Positions 11,289 to 20,936 of a stretch of DNA of 64,000 nucleotides are shown piece after piece. The DNA lies in NCBI GenBank assembly GCA_030762175.1, contig CM060835.1, positions 84,222,001 to 84,286,000 of the forward strand, in the 5' to 3' direction. The notes under the pieces are model-generated. The model saw nothing but the letters and a program-made list of their open reading frames with translations, was not told where the DNA came from and did no database searches. This DNA comes from Metallyticus violacea. Its lineage: Eukaryota > Arthropoda > Insecta > Mantodea > Metallyticidae. Every line of letters begins with the position of its first letter. Within the stretch, counting starts at the first letter, position 1. The translations under genes and the position numbers were made by a program.

Positions 11289-12836
11289 GTAAGTTTTTTT
11301 TGGGTATTCATTTTTATATTATTAATCAAGATTTTTAAAACCAGGTTTCATTTTGAAATTTATCCTGAATATTTGCATATTCCTACTAAATATTGCATCA
11401 AATATGACACAGTCGCTATAGACATCTCTAGGTATAGGTACTACAGGTTTCTGTAGTACATACAAGTTTTATTGTCTGATAAAAATATGCATTTGTTAGG
11501 CTTGTTTTTAGTAAAAAAGAAGTTTCAATTTAAGCAAGATGTATCTTTGCATATTTAAGTGAAAATTTTAAGGAGATTCCATTTTACTTTGAGCAAATAA
11601 AAGCAATGAATTTAATTTAATTAATTTAATTTAATTTAATTAATATTTATTTAATTTAAAAAAAGTCATCCAGCACCAAATTCTGAAATGTAAAGCATCA
11701 GTAATTTTTGCACACCAGTTCTCAAAATTTGTTTATTTTGTCTTGAGTATGTATCAGATATTCTAAATTGTTATTCTTATTGAAACCTTCTAAGTTTGTG
11801 AAATAAAAATAAACTTAATCTTAAAATAGAACCTTAAGGGAAACTTATATATGCTTCTATTTTGCATAACAAGTGAAATTTCAAATTTTATTGTTTTTGT
11901 GAAATTCACTAAATTTTAAAAAGGTTAAAATACAAGGAACAAATAGAGTAAAATATTGCCTTTCTCAACTAACAATTAATGTACCATATATGGCTTTCAT
12001 TTTTAATATCATACATCTATACACATTATTTTCTAGGTGTAAATTCACCTTTAGTGCAGAGTTTTTTAATTACAAATGTACTGATGATTGCTTTAGTTTC
12101 CAGTGTATGATTATCTTTATGCATTTTTTTTTAAAGAGGAAGTCACTTAAAATTCACTAATGTAATTATCTTGCTCGGATTTCCAAAACCATACCCTACT
12201 TGAAACATAAACGAACGAACAGATTTAGTGGATTATCTTTGCAATCTAATTTTACTCCTCATATACATCCATACCATTTCTTGGGGCATAAAATCAAACA
12301 AACAAAAATAAATAAAACATTGTCCTGTAATGTTATTAATAATGTTTAATGGCTCCAGTTCAAAAAGTAAGCCATTGCATAATGAACTACAGACTGCTGC
12401 TACTGCAGTGGTGGCAACATCGTCTCACTTGTTTGATTGCAAATTTTAACTGGATGTCTTAGTAGAAGGGAAGCAATCTAACTGCCCATTAGCTGTTCTG
12501 GCACTAAATTCTTAAGCCATGAATTGTACATTTCAGACTAACAGCTGAATAATCATACAAGTTGTAGGCAAAACAGAGTGTTTAATTTGTGCAAAGAACT
12601 ATGTAGCTTTGTATTAACCAAAGCAGCATAATTTTCTGTGTAGTTAAAATAATTATATACTCCTATCAGTCCTTAGCTCTCTATACATCACGGATAGCTA
12701 AAAGTAACTTAGTGTACAATTTTGAGAAAAAGTTACCTTTAGATTATTATAATTTCAACTGATGTAATACTTATACAACAAATTTACTTCTTTAAGATGG
12801 CATATTACAATAAAAAATTCATAAAACAAAAACAAC
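11289..12836. other. Intronic sequence with a (TTTAA)n-like tract
   Basis: PUS7 intron. A short AT repeat of TTTAATTTAATT units lies at about 11610-11660. No coding or transposon signature was recognised up to the target duplication at 12837. Confidence 0.5.
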
Positions 12837-12848
12837 AGTAGCTTATAT

Positions 12849-14157
12849 ATACAAATGAGTCAGTATTAGGTGACACAAAAACTTCACTAACTGATTAATT
12901 CTTTAGAGCATGTTTCAAGAGCATTTGCTCTCATCTTCAGCTGGGGACTGACTAACTCTAGCAGGTGACGCAGTGGCATCTGGTGGTTCCATTAGATAAC
13001 GGAACAGGAAGTTCATTGGTGGAATGGCAAAATTCATAACTCTATGTTTATTTTTTAAATATAAATCTTTTCTCATATTGCTAAATCCTTGGGATTAGTG
13101 GTAGCGTTTAACAGTTAGGCTTCTCCTGCAATGTTATGATCGTAAGTCCAAAAGTGATCTGCAACCGCCGATTTATCCACTTGTTTATATCTTAAATTTC
13201 TGAAGTGTTCTTTGGTCCTTGTCTCCAAATTTTTAGTATATATAGGAAACCTACACATACAGATAATCACATAAAGAATAACAGTTTCAACCCTAAACCA
13301 CACCAACATGCCATTGTAAACAGCCTTGTCCATAGATTGGTAAACATCCCACTCAACAAAGAAGAGTATTCAGCAGAATACTGTTATATCATCAAAACAG
13401 CCCTGGATTCAGCCAATGGATTCAGCAGCTCTTTAGTTGATAAGAAGATCAGACATTTCGAAAGACAGAAAGATATTAAAAACACCACAACTCTCTCCAC
13501 GATAAAAAAGGACATGGTTTTTAAAAGATTCACATATCATCCATGGGCAAACAGGGCATTCATGAAAATCTTTAAAAATTATGATATATGTTTGGCTGCA
13601 CAAAATAAATTTAGTATTGGAAAGCTTCTGAACGGCACCAAAAAGGACGTTATTCCATCCAGCAAGAAGTCAGGAGTGCATCAGATAGATTGTTTGGAGT
13701 GTGATCAGCTATATATAGGCAAAACAATACGAAAAGTGGAGACAAGGACCAAAGAACACTTCAGAAATTTAAGATATAAACAAGTGGATAAATCAGCGGT
13801 TGCAGATCACTTTTGGACTTACGATCATAACATTGCAGGAGAAGCCAAACTATTAAAAGCTACCACTAATCCCAAGGATTTGGCAATATGGGAAAAGATT
13901 TATATTTTAAAAAATAAACATAGAGTTATGAATTTTGACATTCCACCAATGGACTTCCTGTTCCGTTATCCAATGGAACCACCAGATGCCACTACATCAC
14001 CTGCTAGAGTTAGTCAGTCCCCAGCTGAAGATGAGAGCGAATGTTCTTGAAACATGTTCTGAAGAATTAATCAGTTACTGAAGTTTTAGTGTCATCTAAT
14101 ACTGACTCATTTGTATATGTAACAACTTCACTGTTCCTAACTTCTTTTAAGATTACA
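12849..14157 (+). mobile_element. Penelope-like element, head-to-head fold-back insertion
   Basis: Two 5'-truncated copies face each other. The left arm (12849-13227, minus sense) pairs with 13737-14116. The right copy is longer, starting near 13230, and carries one open frame to the stop at 14048. That frame shows a reverse-transcriptase thumb region (IYRKPTHTDNHI, NSLVHRLVNIPL, TTTLSTIKKDM), then the GIY-YIG endonuclease (LYIGKT, then RTKEHFRNLRY, KSAVADHFW). The 12-bp duplication AGTAGCTTATAT flanks it at 12837-12848 and 14158-14169. An extra 41 bp (14117-14157) is present only on the right. The insertion is in the PUS7 intron, 41 bp before the exon C acceptor. Confidence 0.92.
14020..14064 (+). 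ncRNA. Hammerhead-ribozyme-like motif at PLE 3' end
   Basis: The core CTGAAGA (14025-14031) is followed by T and then a stem with GAGAGC pairing TGTTCTT-side bases around GAAT. GAAA follows at 14049-14052, then the palindrome ACATGT (14052-14057) and the expected cleavage base T at 14058. A short stem I is visible, CAG (14022-14024) with CTG (14059-14061). The motif overlaps the end of the PLE reading frame, whose stop TGA (14048-14050) lies in the TTGAAA. The mirrored motif in the left arm (12908-12940) has lost the palindrome (ACATGC). Confidence 0.75.
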
Positions 14158-14210
14158 AGTAGCTTATATGTTTTTTTTCTTCCTTTTTTTCTTTCCTTCT
14201 CCCATCATAG

Positions 14211-14362
14211 GCAGTATTCTGTAAGTGGAACATACAGACGTATGATAGTGCGTCCTAAAGATGTTTCATGGAAAACAATGCATTATTCCAAGGCAACACA
14301 GACACTCATACAATCTGATCTTGAGGAACTAAGAGAAGCACCTCTACCTGAAGATGAACCAG
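14211..14362 (+). CDS. PUS7: PUS7 internal exon
   Basis: The acceptor follows a long T/C tract (14170-14205) ending CATCATAG, and the donor is CCAG before GTAATA. The encoded peptide begins QYSVSGTYRRMIVRPKDVSW, the strongly conserved S-G-x-YR-x-x-x-RP-x-x-V-W motif of eukaryotic TruD-like synthases. An acidic linker follows with DLEELREAPLPEDE. The phase is 2 in and 1 out. A PLE insertion ends only 41 bp upstream, so the normal branch-site region may partly consist of transposon sequence. Confidence 0.95.
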
Positions 14363-14747
14363 GTAATATTCATTATAATTTTATATTAGTTTGTCATTGA
14401 CAGCATGTACACATTGTCAGAATTTCTGAAGAGCTGAAGGATAATTATGAATAATACATTATATCAACATATATAACCCAGGAATGTCCATGGCTACATA
14501 ATGTTGTACATTTGTTCAAGGAAATGTCTAAAATACAAAATAGATAATTTAATTAAAGCCAGTCTCACTTCATAAGAACCATGTGAGGGAATCATACATT
14601 TATACTTACACAGTTGCCTCATTGAGTTAGGAATTTTACATTAATAGAACATCATTACAAAATAATTATAATTAGAAACTTGCTCAAAACAAATAATTCA
14701 TCAGGATATGATGAAATTATCAGTAAAATTTTAAAAGAATGTTGACT

Positions 14748-14870
14748 GGGTCAATGGCTGAGGATGGAAACGCGGTTCCCAAAACATTGTTCCAACTTAG
14801 GAAAATATAGTAAGTGAAGTTGTGTAATTAAGTTACCCATAGTGTATCATTATAAAAATATTGTTTGTTT
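14748..14870 (+). mobile_element. Short PLE 3'-end fragment with hammerhead-like core
   Basis: The LINE reading is interrupted by sequence with TGG then CTGAGGA, T and GGAA...TTCC stem bases, followed by AAAACATTGTT, CCA and the PLE tail pattern AGTAAGTGAAG. The stem I bases TGG and CCA pair. GAAA is changed to AAAA, so it is degenerate. No coding part is present. Confidence 0.5.
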
Positions 14871-14938
14871 CAGGGAAGGCAGCTCATAAACTTACAAATG
14901 AAATTCTGTCAGGACTAACAATAAAATGTGCATTAACT

Positions 14939-16227
14939 AAAATTCTTAATTGGAACATTGCACAGTGAAGTTATTTATATATTAAGGTCATTGTGTGAAT
15001 GAGTCAAACTAGCACTGTTTTGCTCCACTTATTTGTTTAAATGTGTATTCACAAATCCTTCGTTCGCATCTTCAGCCCCATTGTCAACTGTAGGATAAAC
15101 TGGTATGCTGTGGGGATGTGTGCTCTGCTCTGGTGGAGGTGTGATGAACTTGAAGTTAATGTTATCATCACCAGAAGTGTCAAAATTCATTAAACTGTCT
15201 TTGTACTTGTAAATGTAGATTTTCTGTCATGTTGCTAATTCTGTAGGTCCTTGCATTGATTTTAATAATTTTGTTTTTTTTTAATATGTCAGGTTTTCTG
15301 TCCAGAAATGGGATGCCACTGTTGATTTCTCCAACTGCTTGTATTTTTTGTTTCTAAAGTGTTCTTTTAACTGTGTGCCTATGTTTCCTTTTGTTTTTCA
15401 AATGTAGATTTTTTCACCCTCTGCACAATTTGTTTTATAAATACCTGGTTTTATTCTAAAATTTTTTTGTAGTCCATGGATGATATGTGAATTTTTGAAA
15501 AATTAGCTTATCTTTTTTGTTGAAAATATTGTGGTTTCTTTAATAAGCTTTTGCCTCCTGAATTTCTATACTTTTTATGCACTAGTTCTTTATTATAACC
15601 ATTTTTAGCTGCTGTTCTTTCTATTTGTTTGTATTCTTGAAGTATTCTTCTTGCTAACTTTGAGGTTAACTAGCCAATATATAAGTTGTTGCACATGTAA
15701 ACAGATTTAAGTTAAAAATCCCCTGATTGATAATGTTAATGACAGTATTCCACCAGAGAAAATAGCAGGTATTTATAAAATAAGTTGTACAGAATCTACA
15801 TTGGAAAAACAAAAGGAAACATAGGCACAAAGTTAAAAGAACACTTCAGAAACATAAAATACAAGCAGTTGGAGATATCAGCAGTGGCATCGCATTTCTG
15901 GACAGAAAAACCCTACATAATGAAAAAAACAAAATTATTAAAATCAGTGCAAGGACCTACAGAATTAGCAACATGAAAGGAAATCTACATTTACAAGTAC
16001 AAAGACAGTTTAATGAATTTTGACACTTCTGGTGATGATAACATTAACTTCAAGTTCATCATACCTCCACCAGAGCAGAGCACACATCCCCACAGCATAC
16101 CAGTTTATCCTCCAGTTGACAATGTGGATGACGATGTGAATGAAGGATTCGTGAAACCAATTCTACATATTTAAACAAGTAAGTGGAGCAAAAGAGTGTT
16201 AGTTCGACTCATTCACACAATGATCTT
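14939..16227 (+). mobile_element. PLE head-to-head fold-back inside the LINE
   Basis: The left arm (about 14988-15680, minus sense) and right arm (about 15720-16226, plus sense) are inverted PLE 3' regions. The right arm encodes RIYIGKTKGNIGTKLKEHF, then EISAVASHFW, LATWE-like bases interrupted by a stop, and NFDTSGD. AATAAAATG at 14930-14938 (followed by TG) and 16228-16236 is the likely target duplication. The 3' extension is on the left only (14939-14987, minus sense CTTCACTGTG...GTTCCAATTA). Hammerhead-like cores at both ends are mutated. The arms have diverged by substitutions and small indels, so this is older than the fold-back at 16696. Confidence 0.85.
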
Positions 16228-16411
16228 AATAAAATGCATATTGACAAAGTTTTCTTTGATGTAGCTAAAACATTTGTTTTTAATAACCATGAAATTGTAA
16301 TAGGAAAACAAAGCTTTATGGAATTAAAAATGAAGACTTAACTGGTTTATTCTTACCCTCATAACAGAAAACAAAAGTTACAATTAAATTCAGAAAATAA
16401 TCAGTATGGTA

Positions 16412-16605
16412 TAATGTTGATATATGTTGGTATGGGGACACTTATACTTCATTTACTTCAGTTTTTAATTAGACATGTTTTGGGAACATTTGCTTCATCA
16501 TGAGCAGAAGACCAACTGAAAGTGTAACCAAACGAACTTGTCATCAACTTTATTTTACTTTTCATTGTTAATAGCTTCAAGAGTATAAGTTGGTAATCAG
16601 TATAG
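16412..16605 (-). mobile_element. Probable short PLE 3'-end insertion
   Basis: The minus strand shows CATGATGA, a short stem, then AAAACATGTC and the PLE tail pattern near 16520-16455. LINE coding sequence stops at about 16412 and resumes near 16605 (GGTTTCAATTCTTGGTCC at 16642). No endonuclease coding is retained. The boundaries are approximate. Confidence 0.4.
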
Positions 16606-16756
16606 TATTCCAAATTGGGGAATTATTGAACAGATCCACAGGTTTCAATTCTTGGTCCATTGGTTTTTTTTAGTTTATATAAACAATCTCTCACTATAAT
16701 TGAAATCATTTTATGATATAGTCGAACTACACACTCTTATGCTTCACTTACTTGTC

Positions 16757-16806
16757 ACTATTGTAGACCGGTTTCGAGAACAGTTGTTCTCATCATCAGT
16801 TCAAAT
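16757..16806 (-). ncRNA. Hammerhead-ribozyme-like motif, intact core (left arm)
   Basis: Exact mirror of the motif at 17541-17590. The core TCATCAG reads CTGATGA on the minus strand at 16799-16793, and the palindrome ACCGGT lies at 16767-16772. The two motifs would face each other in a single hairpin if the locus were transcribed through. Confidence 0.8.
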
Positions 16807-17540
16807 CTCCGACTGCTGGATAATTCGTTGTGTTGTGGGTATTCTGCTCTGGAGGAGGTGTGATGAACTTAAAGTTTATATTTTCCTCGCCGGAAGTGTC
16901 AAAGTTCATTAAACTGTCTCTGTATTTGTAAATGTATATTTTCTCCCATGTTGCCAATTCTGTAGGTCCTTGCACTGATTTTAACAATTTTGCTTTATTC
17001 ACTATATCGTGGTTTTCTGTCCAAAAATGAAATGCCACTGCTGATTTCTCAATTTGCTTGTATTTTATGTTCCTGAAATGTTCTTTTAACCTTGTGCCTA
17101 TGTTTCTCTTTGTTTTTCCTATGTATATTTTTTCACATTCTTCACAACTTATTTTGTAAATGCCTGGTTTTTTCTCCTGTGGAAAACTTACAAAATAAGT
17201 TGTGAAGAATGTGAAAAAATATACATAGGAAAAACAAAGAGAAACATAGGCACAAGGTTAAAAGAACATTTCAGGAACATAAAATACAAGCAAATTGAGA
17301 AATCAGCAGTGGCATTTCATTTTTGGACAGAAAACCACGATATAGTGAATAAAGCAAAATTGTTAAAATCAGTGCAAGGACCTACAGAATTGGCAACATG
17401 GGAGAAAATATACATTTACAAATACAGAGACAGTTTAATGAACTTTGACACTTCCGGCGAGGAAAATATAAACTTTAAGTTCATCACACCTCCTCCAGAG
17501 CAGAATACCCACAACACAACGAATTATCCAGCAGTCGGAG

Positions 17541-17590
17541 ATTTGAACTGATGATGAGAACAACTGTTCTCGAAACCGGTCTACAATAGT
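17541..17590 (+). ncRNA. Hammerhead-ribozyme-like motif, intact core (right arm)
   Basis: CTGATGA (17548-17554), then T, then a perfect stem GAGAAC/GTTCTC around loop AACT (17556-17571). GAAA follows (17572-17575), then the palindrome ACCGGT (17575-17580) and C at the expected cleavage site (17581). Stem I is weak, with one mismatch. The PLE stop codon TGA lies inside CTGATGA. An extra T separates the core from stem II, as in all copies here. Confidence 0.8.
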
Positions 17591-17798
17591 GACAAGTAAG
17601 TGAAGCATAAGAGTGTGTAGTTCGACTATATCATAAAATGATTTCAATTATATGATTGGCTTCACTGTGAATGTTCCAATTAACATTTTTAGTTAATCTC
17701 TCACTGTCTAAATAACATCAGTAATACTGTTCTATTTGCTAATGATACCAGTGTAACAGTTTGTAGCAATAACTTTGATAGAAAAAATGTGCTTAATA

Positions 17799-18036
17799 GT
17801 TTTGAATAGCGGGAATTTTAACAGTGAAATATAATATAATATACCAAATTATTATTGAGGGAATCACTTAAATTTCACTAATTTTGTTCCACTTACTTGG
17901 ACGTGTTTCAAAGACTGTTGCCTTCATCTTCAGCCTGAATTTGAAGATGAAGGCAACAACCTTTGAAACATGTCCAAGTAGAACAAAATTAATGAAATTT
18001 AAGTGATTCTCTCAATAATAATTTGTTATATTGTAT
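17799..18036. mobile_element. Minimal PLE fold-back without coding sequence
   Basis: An inverted repeat whose arms hold only the PLE 3' end: left arm about 17845-17936, right arm about 17938-18030. Both arms contain GAAACATGTCC-like bases and the AAGTGRAACAAAATTARTG tail. The core is TTTGAAGA in the right arm and CTGAAGA in the left (minus sense, 17933-17927). The extension (minus sense TTTCACTGTTAAAATTCCCGC) is on the left only. It belongs to the same subfamily as 31681-31891 and 54718-56455. Target duplication is not convincing (TTAATAG at 17793 and 18037). Confidence 0.8.
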
Positions 18037-18312
18037 TTAATAGAATTTGTAACTGGTTCAAAGCTAATGAATTATCATTAAATCTAGGTGAAACAAGTAT
18101 CATAAAATTCATAATATATAACTCGCCTGATTTCACATTAACTATAAGTGCTAATAATCGCATACTTGACAAATATAATGATACCAAATTTCTAGGTTTT
18201 AAAGTTGACAAATAATTAATTGGAAAGCACATATATAGCAGATAATAATTTTCACAATTTCATTTCCTACCAAGATGTCCTGCTCCAAATAGTTTTCATA
18301 ATAACATTTTCC

Positions 18313-20022
18313 TGCAGGTGTGCCATAAGTCACCATATCATTAGTTAGTAATGATTAATGGGTCTGTATGAGCATCATCGTGGTCTAGGCAGTTGGATGC
18401 ATCTCCAGATCCTTTGTGACATTTCATGCAACATCTGCAGTATAATGGTTGTGAAGGCAAATTTCTCAGCATCTTTTAGCTCATCATTTGTAGCAATTTG
18501 CAGCCACTTTCTATGTTGCATTTCCCTATAGGCTCTTGTCCGGTGTTGTCAAATGGGGATTATGGGAAGGCCATAGTAATGGTAATGTTATAAATTGGCC
18601 AATCCTTTTTACTGGGAAGTAATCATGTAGAAACTCACAAAAGGTAACACAAAATGGGCTGGTGCACTATTCTGTTGCAACCATACCTGGTCCATAACTC
18701 CTAGTTTAGTTAAATGGGGTATTTATCAGCCTGGAAGATAGTTTCTTCCATTAAGAGCCCTTTAAAAAAATATGGCGCAACATAATTTGCAGCCAAGTCT
18801 GCCCACAACACAACATGTGGTAGTTAAATTCCAATTCCAATGTGAAATGTAGTTTTTCCTTTGCCCAAATTGCATTCTCATCATTAAATTGTAGTTGAAG
18901 TAATGATAGAAACTCCAGAAATAATAAACACATGCTTCAATATGGTTGTTCACATAGCATCACTAAGTTCATTAATGAAACAGAACCAAATTGTTTGCAG
19001 CTGTAAGTCCTTTTTCTTATTGTCGATTTATTTTATTCACGAACACTCTTTAACATTTCAGGTCATCAGTGTCCCATTCTATTCAGGGCGTGAAATGGCC
19101 GACATATTTTGCTCAGAGGCCTCTTTTTTCAGGCTTGAGGTTCTTTTTCATGCCATAAATGTACAACACGGGACCCGCTGCTTTACTTCCCTTCCAAAGG
19201 AAGCCATACTTAGGATTTTTATGCCCGAAAAAATCCATCGATCCTGGCTGGGTTTGAACCTGCGATCTTGAGTTTAGAAGGCAAGTATGGTTACCACTAC
19301 GCCATCAGGACTGACCCTTTTTCTTAAGATGATGTGTTGTTGAAAATGGTACTCCAATGTTGGCTGGCCATTTGCATGCCGATTTACAAGATGACTGATT
19401 GATTGATTCTGCAACTCCAGCATATATGGTGACTAGTCGACACTTTGTGGACTGTCTTTTACACTGTCAGAATGAGTCACTCCTTTCTCTGAAGCTAGAA
19501 GTATTGCTTTTCTTGGAGGAGACTTCCCAAATCTCTGCCTGAATTGCATCATAATTTGTTGTGTTGTCTGTCCAGTGAACCCAAGTGCTTCTTACTAGGT
19601 GCTCTTTGATTGAATAAATACTTGTATTCATCTTGAGCAACTTTATTTTCTTCTTTACCTCTCCTAATTTTATTCCAGACTTGTCAATTACTACCATCAT
19701 GGATACAGGTGCATGCCCAAAGCTGGCACGTTGCACTTGCCAAGTATTAACGAGGCTCTAAATTGTTTCATTCACCTACGGCAGAGAAGCTGCCTTGGTG
19801 CAATCATATCAGGACTTTTTCTTCCCACTATCACAACTCAACCATTTAACTATTTGCTATTTATATCTACTGTCTCCATTGCTGCCAGCACATTGTTGCA
19901 TTGTTGCTAAAATACTCTTATTTTTCATTAAGTGATATTCCAAGTTATAATTTACATAAATTACATAAACATGACATATTGTGAAAAAAATAGGGATATG
20001 GTGACTTATGGTGCTCCCTATA
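18313..20022 (-). mobile_element. Tc1/mariner-superfamily transposon with terminal inverted repeats
   Basis: CCATAAGTCACCATATC at 18323-18339 is matched in inverse at 19995-20011, giving terminal inverted repeats of at least 17 bp near both ends. The minus strand carries a decayed transposase: CVVGRLGCKLCCAIFFKG at 18830-18770 (VGVWCA.....GPYFFEE-like), then FLHDYFPVKRIGQF near 18650-18610 and SPDL-like PSHNPHLTTPD. The N-terminal region (19700-19330) is not clearly recognised. A SINE-2 copy splits it at 19020-19315. The length of about 1.4 kb without the SINE fits the superfamily. Confidence 0.75.
19020..19315 (-). repeat. Second SINE family (SINE-2), reverse orientation
   Basis: On the minus strand the tRNA-like head reads GATGGCGTAGTGGTAACC (box A, 19308-19291) and GCAGGTTCAAACCC (box B, about 19263-19250). 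The body includes GGCTTCCTTTGGAAGG and AAGTAAAGCAGCGGGTCCCG. The 11-bp duplication CCTTTTTCTTA flanks it exactly (19009-19019 and 19316-19326). It is unrelated to SINE-1 in sequence beyond the polymerase III promoter boxes. Confidence 0.9.
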
Positions 20023-20496
20023 CACTACAGAAGGAATGCAGTAGAGCCTTGCCCTGAACTTTTGGTCTTCTAGATCTTCAGGCTGAACATCAGTGATAGA
20101 TATAGATCTGCATGAAAGAAATTACAAAAAACACGGTATTGAGTGAAATGTCTGAATGTGTCATGTCATTGCACGAGTGACAGTTCTTAAAATGAAAGAT
20201 GAATTTTGGAAGGCATTATCAAAACCTAACATAAACTGCATTTTCCTTGCCTACTCAAAAATGTCTTTGAAATGGTATACTCTTTTTGAATAGTCTTTTG
20301 TTTAAACAATACAGTTTTATTTTTACATATAAAGCAACTATTTTCTCAATCAAGGCAGTTAGCCATATTTTGCTTTAATATGGGAATGTATGAAGAGACA
20401 TGAAAATGCTATTTTGAATTATAAATCGGAGCACATTATGCTGTCCATATGCAGATAAGCTGTCATTCTGAAGAAATGTATTGATTTTTCTTGCAG
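20023..20496. other. Intronic sequence, nothing recognised
   Basis: End of the last PUS7 intron, up to the acceptor TTCTTGCAG at 20488-20496. No repeat or conserved motif was recognised. Confidence 0.5.
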
Positions 20497-20936
20497 ATGG
20501 GCAGTATAAAGCACTTATTTTGGAGTTCAGCTTACCATCATCAACATATGCAACAATGGCTTTGCGTGAAATCTTAAAGGCTGATACATCATCACAGCAT
20601 CAGTCTACACTGAACAATTATCATCTTGCAAAAGATGCCAAAAATAAAAATGAAAATAATGCCTCATCTGCAAATGAGAAAAAAACCACAGATAAGTCTG
20701 AGAGTGACGTAGCAGCTGAAGCTGAAACCAAGCCTGAAGTTAAGCTTGAAATTGAGACCAAGCCTGAAGCTGACAAGGTTAATGGAACTGCTGCTGAAGA
20801 AAGTGCCAAAGAAACCGATGCAATGAAAGTGGATTCTGAAAATGTCGCAACCAAGAGAAAGGCAGAAGAAATAGTAGAAGAAAATACTGGTGATGATTCC
20901 ACTGAAGCAAAAAAATTAAAGGCAGAAGAAGCATAG
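20497..20936 (+). CDS. PUS7: PUS7 last exon, stop at 20934-20936
   Basis: It starts in phase 1 (G+AT gives Asp) with [20 protein letters not shown] and [12 protein letters not shown]. This is the conserved C-terminal end of the TruD domain, where a Y-x-A-L...FSLP-STYATM-A-RE-L motif is usual. The domain ends at about QSTLNNY. About 100 further residues form a low-complexity acidic tail rich in E, K, A and T, with two imperfect repeats ([10 protein letters not shown] and IETKPEADK). Two lysine clusters (TKRKAEE and AKKLKAEE) could be nuclear localisation signals. Vertebrate PUS7 ends near the domain edge, so the tail is an extension. The TAG stop at 20934 is unambiguous. Confidence 0.95.

Larger units (their letters stand above)
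16696..17694 (+). mobile_element. PLE fold-back with near-perfect 464-bp arms
   Basis: The arms 16696-17159 and 17188-17651 are inverted and appear identical. Two different reading frames give the same proteins in both arms. The spacer is 28 bp (17160-17187). Each arm encodes the GIY-YIG endonuclease end of a PLE: IYIGKTKRNIGTRLKEHF, EKSAVAFHFWTENHDIVNK, GPTELATWEKIYIYKY, then DLN and a stop. The 11-bp duplication AATCTCTCACT flanks it (16685-16695 and 17695-17705), and the split LINE codons rejoin across it. A 43-bp extension (17652-17694) is present only on the right. It is the youngest-looking PLE insertion here, with 49-kb fold-back a rival. Confidence 0.95.
14560..18300 (+). mobile_element. 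LINE reverse-transcriptase remnant split by several PLE insertions
   Basis: Pieces of one + strand LINE reverse transcriptase can be read across the interruptions. These are NNSSGYDEIISKIL near 14695-14740, AHKLTNEILSGL near 14882-14927, and VFFDVAKTF with NNHEI at 16250-16305 (FDL.KAFD.VNHEI-like). Then come SILGPL near 16648, FLVYINNLSL near 16667, LFANDTSVTVC at 17732-17765 (the FADDT catalytic block, D changed to N) and WFKANELSLNL with KFLGFKVDK at 18050-18212. The order matches a Jockey/CR1-like reverse transcriptase. It is interrupted at 14939-16227, 16696-17694 and 17799-18036, probably also at 14748-14860 and 16415-16600. It is fully decayed. Confidence 0.8.

Noticed and set aside
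13205..14050. A 281-codon open frame as a host gene
   Set aside because: It reads RT thumb plus GIY-YIG of a Penelope-like element, lies within a target-site duplication, and its first 8 codons come from the inverted arm.
16696..17694. DNA transposon or MITE with long terminal inverted repeats
   Set aside because: The arms encode the PLE endonuclease in opposite senses with 3' ends outward, plus a one-sided extension. Transposase is absent.
16696..17694. LINE-style twin-priming inversion
   Set aside because: Twin priming inverts a 5' segment of one copy and does not duplicate the same 3' end in both arms, as seen here.
18903..19271. 122-codon + frame
   Set aside because: Most of it is the antisense of SINE-2. 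It crosses a target duplication into a dead transposon.
20621..20902. Antisense open frame opposite the last PUS7 exon
   Set aside because: It is a shadow of the Lys/Glu-rich coding sequence, with no independent motif.
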